Assembly (NCBI RefSeq): GCF_963678635.1
Contig: NC_087063.1
Coordinates: forward strand, 52,713,074 to 52,777,073
Direction of reading: 5' to 3'
DNA length: 64,000 nt
Origin: Symsagittifera roscoffensis
Lineage: Eukaryota > Xenacoelomorpha > Acoela > Convolutidae
Of this stretch, positions 10,914 to 21,130 are shown in pieces; position 1 is the first letter of the stretch; each line of letters starts with the position of its first letter. A model generated the notes under the pieces. The model was not told where the DNA came from, did not search any database, and saw only the letters and a program-made list of their open reading frames with translations. The position numbers were made by a program, and so were the translations under genes.

Positions 10914-12480
10914 ATTTGTAAACCTGTAAAAGAATATAATTGAGTTAATTCTTTTGGATAGTAAGGTAACGGTTTGTTACGGTGTTGAACGATTTTTTTT
11001 TTACTGGAGTCAGTAAGTTTGTATGTTACTTCAGTAGGTTAATCAATTATTTAGTATAGTCCTTTTCGAAGTGGTTGTACTTTTTTGGAGATTCCTTTTT
11101 GTGTATTGAAATTCGGTTTTAAAACAAATGTTTCAATTTTTAAATCTGTGGCTGGCATAAAGCGTGAATTAACTTGATTGTTTATATTTTGCCTTTGTAA
11201 CAATTTCTTTGTTATTTTTTGGTAGATTTCATTATTTTTTTTATCTCTGTTTAAAATCCATTCGGTATGTGTACCGAAAGCTAATTTTAAAATTTGTGGA
11301 TGGTGGAAGTGGTCTTCATCATGTGTATGTAATGGTAGATCATAACATATTGAATCTTTATTTGGTTGACAATAACCTTGTGTATTCTTATGGGCATTTG
11401 CTGTAAACATAATTGGTTTTCGTGGCTTTTGATTAAAAACCGTTTCGTATGGTGACATTCCTAGAGTTGTTGTGATTTGAGAATTATTGAATAAGGTGAA
11501 TAATTTTACATCTGCTGACCATTCAGTATATCGTGTATCATTTTCATTAATGATACATCTAAGGTATTCCTGGAGTGAACGGTTCATACCTTCGACTAAT
11601 CCATTTGTCCATGGTGCATGAGATGTACTTGGTTTCTGTTTGATATTATATAGGTGGCATAATGTGATGATTTCAATATTTATAAGGTCTGTGCCGTTAT
11701 CTGTGACTAGTATTTCGGGTAGTCCGAATTTAGCTATCCAATTTTTGTAAATGAGCATTACAATGTGGTACTGGTTTGAGTGCTGCGTAGTTCGTAAACG
11801 CATCAACAATAACCATAATATAAGAATTTCTTTCGGAGGATAGTGAAATTGATCCTTTTGTGTCAAATGAAGTTCTATGATTAAAATATAGACTTTGTCC
11901 TTTAAAATCTTGTTTCGGTGCTATTAGTTTTTGATTAAGGTTTATTTAAAAGACATTATGCAATCGTTGCATAATACTTATATCCAAATTGGTGCATTTG
12001 GTAAGTAAACATTTTGTGTAAAACTTGAGTATGTCTTTTCTGATCCTGAGTGTCCTTTGTATGCTGTGTGTGTGTGTGATATGTTGAATGCTATCAACAT
12101 CAAACTGAGGGTAAGACAGGGTAATTTAAAATCAGCTGTTTGATATTCTAAAAGATCTGTGCTTTCATTTATAGTTGTATTATTAAATTTTCTAAAGTAT
12201 CGGAGGAGTGTTTTATTTCCTAAAATAGTTGCATCAGCTTTTGCTGGTTTTGTCTTATATTTGTGCCATGATTTAAGTTGTATAATAACAGGGTCGAGGT
12301 TTTGGTGTTTTTGTAATAATTGTAGTGTAATTGTTTCTGTTGGTGACAGAAAAATATTGTCGACTTCTAATTTTGATGGGGGAATTGTGTCGAGTGGGTC
12401 ATGAAGGTTAAAAACTTGATTTACTGTGTATTTTAAATCATTTGTTGGTGGCCCTGAAAAATATATGATGTCAGTTAATT
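10801..12480 (-). pseudogene. pol: Integrase region of pol, copy 1
   Basis: An HHCC zinc-binding part is readable in pieces at about 12110-11930 (AYKGHSGSEK, then LCNDCI). The catalytic core follows: the first Asp in IMVIVDAF near 11815, then frame 11866-11051 with LVTDNGTDL and HAPWTNGLVEGMNRSLQEY. There are 35 residues between the second Asp and Glu, the D,D35E spacing of retroviral-type integrases. The first Asp is in a different frame from the other two, so the protein is broken. The C-terminal part (KVQPLRKGLY) leads to a lysine/glutamine-rich tail. It would insert the cDNA into the genome. Confidence 0.8.
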
Positions 12481-13240
12481 TTTTTTTCTATCAATGGGAA
12501 AGGCTCTTTTTTGTGTGGTTGTTGTTTGATTTTTTTTTGTGTCTTATTCTCTCTGTAATGTGAATATGGGATTGATTTAAATCTGGATGTACCCAATAAA
12601 TCAACTTCATAGTGATTATTTTGACAATCTAAATAAAGTGGGAAATGTTGTAAATTATTTATTTGTGATTGGTCTATATCGGTTTTTACTGAATATTTTT
12701 ATTCTAATCGTGGTGATGTTTCATTTTTTGCAAGATAAAATTTAAAATTTTGTGGTATTTCAACTGTAGTTTTTCGTGTAAGTAGTTCAGGTGGTGTATT
12801 TTTACTTAGCGTATCTGGTAATGCAAGATTTTTTCCTGCTGTCCAAACTATATATAGGTTTGGGAATTTCATTAGAAATAATTGAAATCTATAAGCTTTA
12901 TGGTTTGGTTTTGATTTTTGTGTAAAAAGAAATATTATTGGTTTGTGATCTATAAATAGAACTGTTGGATGTTTTGATGCTTATCAGAAATTAATATTCT
13001 GTAAGTGTATATATTATAGCTGTCATTCTCTCATAAGAGTAGAGAGTCGTAGTTCGGCTCGTGTAAATAAGCGAGAGTTTGCTGATATAAGATTCATCTT
13101 ATTTGTTTCACTGTGTGATTGTAGTAATGCTACGCCGATGCCAAAATTTGAAGCATCGCACATTGCGTAAAATGGTTGATTTGGATCTGGGATTGTATTT
13201 GATATTTCTTCTGTTAGCAATTTTTTGATTTCGTCAAATC
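12481..13240 (-). pseudogene. pol: RNase H and connection region of pol, copy 1
   Basis: RNase H begins in the same frame as RT with FYAMCDASNFGIGVALLQ (near 13150; the Asp is a likely metal ligand) and AELRLSTLMRE at 13023. Beyond, TAA/TAG stops interrupt the frame through about 12700, though copy 2 keeps the next part (LFTDHKP, 39682-39425). The connection to integrase is AT-rich and decayed. It would degrade the RNA strand during cDNA synthesis. Confidence 0.7.
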
Positions 13241-14237
13241 GTGTTTGATGTTCATTAGTCCATTCAAAGTTGTTTTGCTGTCTAAGGATGTTATAGAAAG
13301 GTCTTAAGTATAATTGCATTTTGTATACATATTGACTTAAGAAATTTAACATTCCAAGGAATTCTTGGATATTCTTTTTATTTGTGGGTGGTTGAAGATT
13401 TTGAATTGAATCAATGCGTGATTTTAATGGAGTTGTAGTGTTTCTTTCAATAATGTGTCCATCAAACTTTACGCGTGTTAGAAAAAAATGTGATTTGTCT
13501 GGGGCTGCTTTCATGTCTTCATTTTTGAGTATTTGATGATTCTGTTCTAAAATTATAAACATTTCATCTTTAGTTTGTGATTGCATGAAAACATCGTCTA
13601 AGTATGTGATTGCATTTTTCTTGAATATAAGTGGTCTAAAAATTTTACTCATAAAAGCCCAAGAAGCTGCTGGTCCTATGGATATTCCATAAAATAATCC
13701 GTTGAATTCGTATTGTTGATTTCCAATGATGAATTGTGTTAACCGCCGTGATTGTTCATGTAATGGCATTTGATATTATGCACTATTCAAATCTGCGGTT
13801 GTGAAATATTTATCTTTTATTTTTGTTAGAATTACTTGAATGAGTTCAATAGGCCAATTGCATTGAGATTCTTCAATAAGTGAATTGGGATATCTAGCGT
13901 CTAGAACAATTTTTAGTGATTCTCATTTAACTAGGATGATAACTGGAATGATAAAGGTGTTACATTTTGGTTGTTCTTCTTTATTTACTGGGGATATAAT
14001 TTAATATTGTTCTAAAATATCAAGTAGTCTGTGTACTTTATCATGTAAGTGTATTGGTACTTTACTCGCTCTTTGTTTTCTGAAAATTGCGTCAGTTCTT
14101 AAAGGCAAATTTAGTAATGAACTAACTTTTCCAACATCAAATTTGGATGTTGCATAAACTGTTGGATATTTTAATAGTAGTTTGGCTAATTTGTCGAATT
14201 TGTTTTGTGTTATTTGAGAGTGTTGAAAATTAAACAT
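13023..14237 (-). pseudogene. pol: Reverse transcriptase domain of pol, copy 1
   Basis: Frame 14237-14001 holds the N-terminal part (KVPIHLHDKVHRLLDILEQY). A stop follows, then pieces up to FTTADLNSA with the first catalytic Asp, another stop, and the long frame 13769-13023. That frame has LFYGISIGPAASWAFMSKIF, the catalytic box ITYLDDVFMQ (residues 54-63), and thumb sequence KIQEFLGMLNFL-like (here NIQEFLGMLNFLSQYV). The motif order is that of Ty3/gypsy RT. It copies element RNA into DNA. Two in-frame stops make it inactive as it stands. Copy 2 lacks the segment with the YLDD box. Confidence 0.85.
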
Positions 14238-15506
14238 TGTTAAAAATTTTTGTTGTTGTTCTGTATAATCTGATATTTTAACGTTGGTTTAAAGTATGGT
14301 GTTTTTGTGAAATAATCTGTATTTCTGTTTTCATTGCTTATTATACTGTTTATTGATAACTCTTCATCAAGAATTAATGATTGACATATGCCTAGTAGTT
14401 GTAATATATTATTGACTCGATATGCTGCTTCGTTTGTGGGTGAAGTTGTGGCATTTGTTTCATAGCATCCTTAGAGTCCTAGGGGTAATGTTATCTGGTA
14501 TGCTGAATTATTATATACGTGTAACGAAAGAATTTCGGAATTTTAATGTTTCATATATTTTATGGATGAAATTCATATTCGAAAAATTTATGATTGGGTA
14601 TAAATTCAAGGTCTAACAGAAAGAGATGTTGTTTGTTTTGGTTTTTATCATACTGGTGAACTTGTTTGATTGAAAATTTATATACATTTCCTGATAGTGG
14701 TTTCAGATATTTTCGTTCCTGATTGTATATAGGGTAAAATTTAAAGAAAAATGGTGGTTGTTTGTTTAATCTTAAAAAGAATGTTAAGGATGTGTTCTTC
14801 ATTCTTGTGTACTTGTCTTTTATATGGAGTTTACTATTTAAAATGTTTATTGTGGGAATATATTTAGTTATAAATGGTATGCCAATGATATTCTGTTTTA
14901 TATCTGTTATGTGGAATGTTTGCTTAAATGGTTTGTTTAAGATTTTGTTTTGTTCCATTGTTCTAGTGGAAACAAGTAAAAGTTGGATTTTTCCAAAATT
15001 TATTAATGATGAGCCTTGTGCTGTTGCTTATTTGCTGCCTGTTTTCATAGGTATTAAGTTTGGGTGTAGTGTTTTGATTTCACTCCAAGTGGGGATATTG
15101 ATAAATTTGATTCTGCTCCTGAGTCGATTAAAAAATCTATTTCAAGGTCTGGTGGTTGAAATTCTTTACTTTTCGGACTTTCTAAGAGAAATGGAATTGT
15201 CCAAATTTTTTCTCTTGGTAGTTCTTTTTGTATATTTTGATAAATGTGGTTTATATTTGAGCATTGTACTTCGTCTTTTTCGGGTTTAATTACAGTATTT
15301 ATTTCATTTACTTCTTGTGTAACTGGTACATTATTACTACTAGGTCTAGTGTAATAATCTTGAAGAAGTTCCAATTGATTTTCGTAAACGTGTGAATGGA
15401 AGGGTTGTTCATATATGATAGGTTCGTAGTCATTTTCAACTGTGATTATATTAACTGAGATGATATTATTCGTATCACTTTCGCTGTCTGTTGATTCACA
15501 ATTCAT
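14238..15506 (-). pseudogene. pol: Protease and protease-RT linker, copy 1
   Basis: Frame 15506-15054 starts MNCESTDSESDTNN (acidic) and ends with LEIDFLIDSGAESNLS, in which DSG is the catalytic box of retropepsins near residue 129. After a frameshift, 14958-14560 encodes a linker (FKQTFHITDIKQNIIGIPFI) also found at 40961-40551 in copy 2. It would cleave the Gag-Pol polyprotein. The downstream ILG-type protease motif is possibly the NIIGIPF block. Plus-strand frames here (14762-15289) are by-products of the base composition. Confidence 0.7.
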
Positions 15507-16507
15507 GTGATTTAGTTATAATTCACTACTTTCTGTATCATCGATACCAGGGGGTCTGAAGTTGTATCTTCAGTTATTTGTACCTCAATAATTTGTCTTT
15601 GATGTTTCGGTGTAATGCTTCTATTATTTTGTTGAGAATCGGAATAGCGATTATTATTTCTATGAGGAGATTGAGAATAATTCTTTTGTTGATTGTTATA
15701 ACTTGGATTCCTATTTTGTGCATTATTTCGTGATCTATTATGATAGTAGTTGTTATTGGTTCGTTGATATTTAGATCTGTTGCATGAAATGTTTCTTGAT
15801 CTATTGTTTTGATAACGTTGATTTCGATTATTTGAATAACTCCTATTCCTATAGTTTGAATAGTTTCTGTTTCTATTGTATGATGAATTTCGTGATTTAT
15901 CGTTTGAATAGTGTCTATTCCTAGAATTTGAATGGGAACTGGTATCAAAGAAAATTCTCTTCTGTTTGAATTTGATCGTGAATAGTTGTTTCTAGACTGA
16001 TTATTTTGACTATTTGATCGACTATATCTATTTTGTGGGAAATTTCGTGAATTTCTTTGTTCTGGTGATCTATCTGTTAAATAATTTGAAGTATTTGGAG
16101 GTGGTTTTCCAGAGCTGTTATTACTATGTTTATTTTTGTTTGGTAATATTTGGTCTTTTTTCATGTTTTGGTAGAATGATTTATTTGGTTATTTGTATTT
16201 TTGTGGTTTGTTCTGGTTATCTTGTTGTTTTTGTCTACATTCGGCAAGGCTGTGTCCGTATCTTCGGCAAAAATAAACCATTTTTTAAAAGATGGTTTAC
16301 CTTTAAAATTTGGATTTTTCTCATATATGTTTACAATTTCAGTGATTTGTTCAGATAGGTCTACATCTGAATCTTGTATGTTGTTTATATATGTAGTATT
16401 TGTTTCGATTCTATTAACATATTCTAGTTTGAGATTTTCTGTTTCTTCGAGTTTCATTGAGATTTCTGCTTGTTCTATTTTATCAACTAGTATTCAAAAA
16501 TCTAAAT
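15507..16507 (-). pseudogene. gag: Gag C-terminal region: damaged zinc knuckle and Asn/Arg/Ser-rich tail, copy 1
   Basis: Frame 16457-16161 (MKLEETENLKLEYVNRIETN) leads to the nucleocapsid. The CCHC knuckle is readable near 16280 as FCRRYGHSLAEC but the first Cys is lost and it lies in another frame. In copy 2 it is intact (CNYCQSYGHSIAEC, in 42462-41812). Downstream to about 15600 an imperfect short-period repeat would encode N, R, S and Y in the correct frame (RNSRNFPQNRYSRSNSQNNQ). A 196-codon Ile-rich frame over the same DNA is a shifted reading of the repeat. It would bind element RNA. Confidence 0.6.
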
Positions 16508-17043
16508 CTAGTTCTCGAATTGATGTGATGCTCTCTTTTTAAAAGCTATATTCCTTAATTGAGGTTTCAGAGTCATCATTAAAATTTCTGTCATTTTTGT
16601 GTTTTTATAATCATGAGTGTTAAGTAAATATGCTTTTCGAACTAGTGTTTCGATTCCAACTGCCAATTGTTTAAGTGTTTCGTTTGGTAGTCTGCGAATT
16701 GCATTAGAAAAAACTCTTTGATGTTGTTTGTTTCTTTCAGAACATTTTTTGAAAATTCTTGTGTGAATCTTTTCCAATCTGATTTTATGTCTATTGGTAA
16801 AACTGAAAACCATTTTTGAGCTGCGCCATCAAGTGTTGTTTGTATTAACGCTGTGCGTCTCTGTATCCAATTTTGGTGAAGTGGTGAATTAATTGGTTCA
16901 GGTCCTATATATAAAATTAAATTTGCTGTGATTGCATTTAAGTAATCTTCTACAGAATATTCAGGGTCTTTACCTGTAAATACTATCAATGGTTTTTTTG
17001 CTGTTATTGACGATCCACCGATTAGGTATGAATTCATTGTCAT
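16508..17043 (-). pseudogene. gag: Gag capsid domain, copy 1
   Basis: Frame 17043-16642 begins MTMNSYLIGGSSITAKKPLI and contains PEYSVEDYLNAITANLIL and TLDGAAQKWFSVLP, the pattern of a retrotransposon capsid N-terminal domain. A frameshift moves the reading to 16813-16508, which has RRLPNETLKQLAVGIETLVR and TEILMMTLKPQLRNIA, the C-terminal helices. Copy 2 repeats both halves (43087-42875 and 42830-42555). It assembles the particle in the cytoplasm. Confidence 0.75.
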
Positions 17044-17049
17044 TTGTAG

Positions 17050-17923
17050 TCATTCTGCGGCATTTGGTATTTGTGAAAATTTTGTAGGTTGATTTTTTGT
17101 TATTTCATGTTGTTGTAAAAAATATGGTAAGGCTATTTCTTTTTGAATTTGTGTTGGTTGATAAGAATGCATAATGACCGGGTTTTGTGATTGTGCTGGT
17201 TGGTAGGATTGTGTACTTGGTTGATTTTGTATGTGCAATGGTTGATAGCTTTGTGCCTTAGCTAAATTTTGTGGGTGATATTTTATGTTTTGGGTTGCTT
17301 GATTTTGTCGAGGTTTTCGTGCACGATATTCGTGTGTATATGGTGCAAAAATATCTGATTGGTAATAATCGTCATCTTCTGATGATAAATAACGTGATGT
17401 ATAATATGGTGTTTGTTGTTAATTTCTATTTTGTTAGGAAACTTGGTGATTTTCACTCTGATCTTGTGAGGGATGTGGATAGTTATTAAAATTTACTGAA
17501 TTTGTTGAGGTAATTGGGAAATTTGATATTTGTGAAAAAAAATGATTTTGCCAATTTATTCGGGCAGGAAGAGTTGTTTGTGATGGATTTACATAATTAT
17601 AATTGTTCTCTGCAAAATTATTTCTTGTGAACGTTTTTCGTGTTTTAATGGTTTTGTCATTCGTCTATATGTTTGATAATCCATATGTGAATATTTTGGA
17701 GCAACCGAGGGTTTAACCGTAGATTGCAATGTTACTTCTGGTAATGTTGGATTTTTAGGTTTTGGCGTTGTAAGGTTTGGATGTACTGGTGAATTACTTT
17801 GTTGTATAGTTGTTACTATTGTTTCAACTAATTCTTCATTTGTAAAATGTGATGGTGTTTGAATATCTTGTTCTGTAAGATTTCTAGTTCCATTCAGATT
17901 TTCCTGTTGTACAAGAGTTGAAT
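17050..17923 (-). pseudogene. gag: Gln/Pro-rich Gag linker, copy 1
   Basis: Frame 17238-17050 (IQNPSTQSYQPAQ-like: MHIQNQPSTQSYQPAQSQNP) has repeats of SYQPAQ/SYQPTQ. The remaining DNA up to 17923 is decayed, with Q, N, P and T codons in several frames. It joins an N-terminal Gag domain to the capsid. Copy 2 is much shorter here (about 43090-43260), so this linker tolerates large deletions. Confidence 0.5.
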
Positions 17924-18782
17924 TTAAGCGATTATTTTGTCTTTTCTTATTTTGTCTTCTGTGGAAATACTTTTACTTACATAGTCTTTATGAATAGAAA
18001 TTGTACTGATTGCTTGACTTGAGATGTCTATTGGGATGTTCAGGAATAATGGATGAGACCAATCAGGGTCCCAAATGTAATCTGATTGTTCTGCAATGAC
18101 AGTGTCATCATTGGTACTTTGAGGTCTAAGAATTTTTCTTGCTTGTGCAATTAAATCAATATTATGTGTGAAATAGTCAAATATGAACCATGCTAAGATT
18201 TTTTGTAAATCGTGTTTAACAATTTTGTGAAATTTCATTGCTCGAAAAGTGTTCACGGAATGTGTTTAAAAATGCTGAGAATGCGGCAATTTCATTTCTT
18301 ACATTCGTGTGTCTTGATGTTTGAACTGGTGACGTACTTTCGGTTTCTGTCTTTTCTAGTACGGATAAATAACTATATAATATTGCAAAAACTTCATTAG
18401 TAAATATTGAGTTTGCTCTCTGTGAATTTTGGTGCTGTATGTTTTTAATGTATTCTGTGAATACTTTTGAAAATACTATGTCGACGTCATCTAATTGAAA
18501 AACATGTTTATCATGAAATTTACTTGCTGTACTGAGTTCTATGGTGTAAATTCCATATTGTTGTGTTAGGTTACATATTCCTTTTAAATGATGATCGACA
18601 ATTTGTCTTTTTCTTTTTTTTTCTGGGAATTCAGCTTTACATGGGCTAATTCCTTGTTTGAATAAATTTGCGATTAGATTATTGCAAAATTGTATTTGTC
18701 CTCTATCGTCAGTGAGCGAATTGATGAGAAATGGAAAAACAGTATTTTCGTCTGGACTTTCGTCACTTGGACTTTGGCTCAT
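17924..18782 (-). pseudogene. N-terminal Gag-like ORF, copy 1
   Basis: The frame opens with ATG at 18782 (MSQSPSDESPDENTVFPFLI, acidic) and runs 188 codons to 18216 with LKGICNLTQQYGIYTIELST and AFSAFLNTFREHF. After a one-base shift it continues at 18256-17924 (KHDLQKILAWFIFDYFTHNI). It is mostly helical-looking with no zinc finger or membrane segment, and not a family I can name. Its place before the capsid suggests a matrix-like region or a separate protein. In copy 2 the start is hidden by the N gap and only the end survives (43551-43260). Confidence 0.5.
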
Positions 18783-19026
18783 TTTTTCGTTTTATGACTG
18801 TTAGTGCGTAATGTTCAATGTGTCTGATTGGTTGATTCCAATTGTATAAGCTTACTGGTTTATTTTTGTATATCTTTGTTATGCTTCTTTTTCCTAGTTT
18901 TGATGAATGTGATGTGGCTTCTGAATCGGAAAAAGATAATTGATCATGGACTGGGTAGTTTTTATTTACTCTTTCTTTTAGTTTTTAAAGTGCATCTAAA
19001 TTACTGACTTCTGATTCGGAGACTGC
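18763..19026 (-). pseudogene. Upstream leader ORF overlapping the Gag start
   Basis: A minus-strand frame reads SDSEATSHSSKLGKRSITKI and then ALTVIKRKNEPKSK before a TGA at 18765-18763. It overlaps the next ORF (ATG 18782-18780) by 20 nt in the +1 frame. There is one in-frame stop near 18985, and no clear ATG was found. It could be an extra short protein, or the true N-terminus of Gag joined by frame change. Copy 2 cannot be compared because of the gap. Confidence 0.35.
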
Positions 19027-20518
19027 GTTTCTTCGCTTTGAAAATCATTTCCTTGTAATTTGTCTTTGTTTACTTAAAATTTTTATTTTTTATTGTTTGT
19101 CGTTTTGTTCGAATATATCCAACTGTTTGTTTGTGTGCTGTGATTACAAGATCGTATGTTTCGTTGTTTATTTCACAATTGTGTAGTACGATTGTTTGTT
19201 TATTTCCTAAATTGTTCAGTGACATAAGGTTTAGGATGAAGGATGCAATGTTTTTATTAATGATTTTAATATCCTAGACTGTTAGTCCTTACGATTTTTT
19301 GGTTAGCCTAACTTGGGTCTTTGTATTCAGGGTTGGAGAGAAAAGTGTATATCGATTCCGAAGAATGATTGCTACTTTCTCGTGGCGTTTCTAATAAGGT
19401 GTTAACTAACTTAATCTTACTTGGGGGTAGTGATTGTGTTCAAGGGTTGGAGAATAGTAAATCGATCCACAAGGTTCAGGTAAAATTAGAACGCAGGTAG
19501 TTCGTTAGGTACTATTTTAAACCCACTAAGATTAAGATTTAGCCTGGGTCAGGTAAGAGATGGGAATCAAGTGAAGGATGAATAACCGAAGTTTTTCACT
19601 GTTTAGCCCAATTAGAATGGTTAGAGTGATTGAAAAATTTCTAATAGTCCTGGGTCTATGAAAGGGTTGGGTATTAAATTGAAGTTTGAGGTCTTTAGAC
19701 ACTTTATTAATTGGGTGGGGGAGAACAAAATTGATCTATTTGATCCAAGGATAAGCCTTGATGATCAGGATATAAATTATAATGGTATAAAATGGATTAA
19801 GTTTAATTATTTAATTAGGATCCAAGGAAAGCCTTGATGATCTAATTTAAAATTAAATAAATTTAAGTCAAATAAAGAAAAAAATTAGGATAGGCCTCTA
19901 GAAATAATCCAAGTTTAATTGATAGAAAGGTTTAGTTTTGTATGATTTTAGTGGTTTATGTTTGCTGTTATGTTTAGGTGATGAAGTTGGAGATGACAGG
20001 ATGATTTGTATATACTAATAATTTATGATCATGTTAACTAATTTTTATTTTTATTTTCAATAAATACATTTTTCAGATGTCTTTTTGAATTTTAATGCAG
20101 TTTTGGAGGAAACGATTTGAGGTGTTTATACCAATCGTTATTGTACAATAGTAAGTTTGGTTAAGCGCCTAAAAAGATCATTGAAGATTTTTCTTCAAAG
20201 ATTTTATGTTTGCAAATGAAAACCTAAATTCATTGCTAGTAAAATTCTAAACATAAAAGTTTGTGTTGGCTTTTGCCGTACGACCATGAAACTTAATGGT
20301 AAGTTTCTTCTTAGTCGTAGATCGTCTCTTGTCCGAGGTCTTCTTCCAATACCGGGTAGTTTTCGTATTTCACGGAATAGCGGCTCTGATCTATTGAGTC
20401 GTAGAGACATTTCAATTAAATTATTGTCATGTAACATTTTGAAAATGTTTTTGTCTAATTCTATTCTATCTTGTTAGTTCTAGGCTAATTTATTTTTTAA
20501 GGTCTTATTCGAGACTTA
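19027..20518 (-). other. 5' leader of copy 1
   Basis: About 1.5 kb without a convincing frame. It holds two copies of GATCCAAGG(A/-)(T/A)AAGCCTTGATGATC starting at 19742 and 19819, 77 bp apart, each partly self-complementary (CCAAGG/CCTTGA). The block 20160-20500 is well conserved in copy 2 (43960-44320), for example GTTTGTGTTGGCTTTTGCCG. A structured leader with packaging or translation signals is plausible but unproven. Confidence 0.45.
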
Positions 20519-20529
20519 TGGTCGCACCA
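20519..20529 (-). promoter_or_regulatory. Primer binding site, copy 1
   Basis: On the minus strand the sequence two bases after the LTR end is TGGTGCGACCA. It starts with TGG, as a site paired to a tRNA CCA end must, and is identical in copy 2 (44332-44342). I could not match it with certainty to a particular tRNA from memory. Confidence 0.65.
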
Positions 20530-20531
20530 GA

Positions 20532-20923
20532 TGAGTTATTTTTGAGGTTTAACTCATAGAGTAATTTCGGATAGGGTACACCGTCTGCTCGTCACGGCCG
20601 GATAGATTCGTGCAACTTCTTAGTCTAATACCGATCCTAATCTTACTCTTATATCTACTAGTCTCAGGGTGTTTGACTAGTCTCTGCTAGGCTCAATAGA
20701 TCTAGAGTATACTGGCTTATTGCAATTGCTAGAAGGTCTCTTGGAGAGGTAACTAATTTCTAAGTTAAATTCAAATCTCTCTGGTGCTGAAATTACAAGT
20801 AAATTCAGCACTCACAGATAAGTGGGTTGTTAGATGGATCATGATTGGTTAAAATTAAATATTTTTAGTGATAAAACATCTAATTTAAAACCAATAATAA
20901 AATGTAGTTTAGATCTGGTTCCA
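20532..20923 (-). repeat. 5' LTR of copy 1
   Basis: Matches 828-1241 over its length. The main differences are a missing block after GCTCGTCACG (CTATCTCATTTT absent) and a different 10-17 nt filler between TGAGTT and TAACTCAT at the 3' end. The palindrome is at 20784-20811. It would drive transcription toward lower coordinates. Confidence 0.85.
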
Positions 20924-20948
20924 ATATCTCCCTCCTCGTCTCTAACTC

Positions 20949-21130
20949 CGTCCCCTCTGCCTATATGCGGCTTTTCTTTTCTTCATCTTCAATGAAGAAA
21001 AGGGCCGGGTCGTGGTTGAGTTTCCCCTCTGCCTATATCCGTCCCCTCTACCTATATGCGGCTTTTCTTTTCTTCATCTTCAATGAAGAAAAGGGCCGGG
21101 TCGTGGTTCCTATTGGGGCCGGGTCGTGGT
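20949..21130. repeat. 91-bp tandem repeat with internal hairpin
   Basis: Two units start at 20949 and 21040 (CGTCCCCTCTGCCTATATGC) and a short partial third copy (GGGCCGGGTCGTGGTTG) follows near 21116. Each unit has an 11-bp inverted repeat CTTTTCTTCAT/ATGAAGAAAAG around CTTCA. It begins 26 bp after the LTR of copy 1. The plus frame 20965-21174 exists only because the repeat lacks stops. Confidence 0.8.

Larger units (their letters stand above)
828..20923 (-). mobile_element. Giant env-bearing Ty3/gypsy-like LTR retrotransposon, copy 1
   Basis: An element of about 20.1 kb read on the minus strand. LTRs of 414 bp (828-1241) and 392 bp (20532-20923) both start TGGAACCAGATC and end ACTCA in element sense. 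A primer binding site lies 2 nt inside the 5' LTR. Coding order is gag, protease, RT, RNase H, integrase, a membrane/Pro-rich ORF, env, and a long env extension. About 2.25 kb is an inverted duplicate of the element's own DNA, so the ancestral length was nearer 17.8 kb. No target site duplication was found (CTAA against ATAT), so the ends may have been rearranged. Many stops and frameshifts make it non-autonomous. Family assignment rests on the YLDD RT box, a D35E integrase with TDNGT, and the order RT-RNase H-IN. Confidence 0.85.

Noticed and set aside
14762-15289. 175-codon plus-strand frame
   Set aside because: Hydrophobic only because the minus strand is A-rich. It is antisense to the protease-RT linker, which is conserved between copies.
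15574-16164. 196-codon Ile/Thr/His-rich minus frame, and its twin at 41568-42116
   Set aside because: Shifted reading of short repeats whose proper frame gives the Asn/Arg/Ser-rich Gag tail after the zinc knuckle.
18780-18790. Slippery heptamer A-AAA-AAT at the Gag overlap
   Set aside because: A -1 shift there meets TGA at once, and the downstream ORF is in the +1 frame, so programmed -1 frameshifting is not supported.
820-20930. Target site duplication for copy 1
   Set aside because: CTAA and ATAT on the two sides do not match, even allowing a one-base shift.
20949-21130. CRISPR-like array
   Set aside because: Two 91-bp units with no spacers, in eukaryotic transposon DNA.
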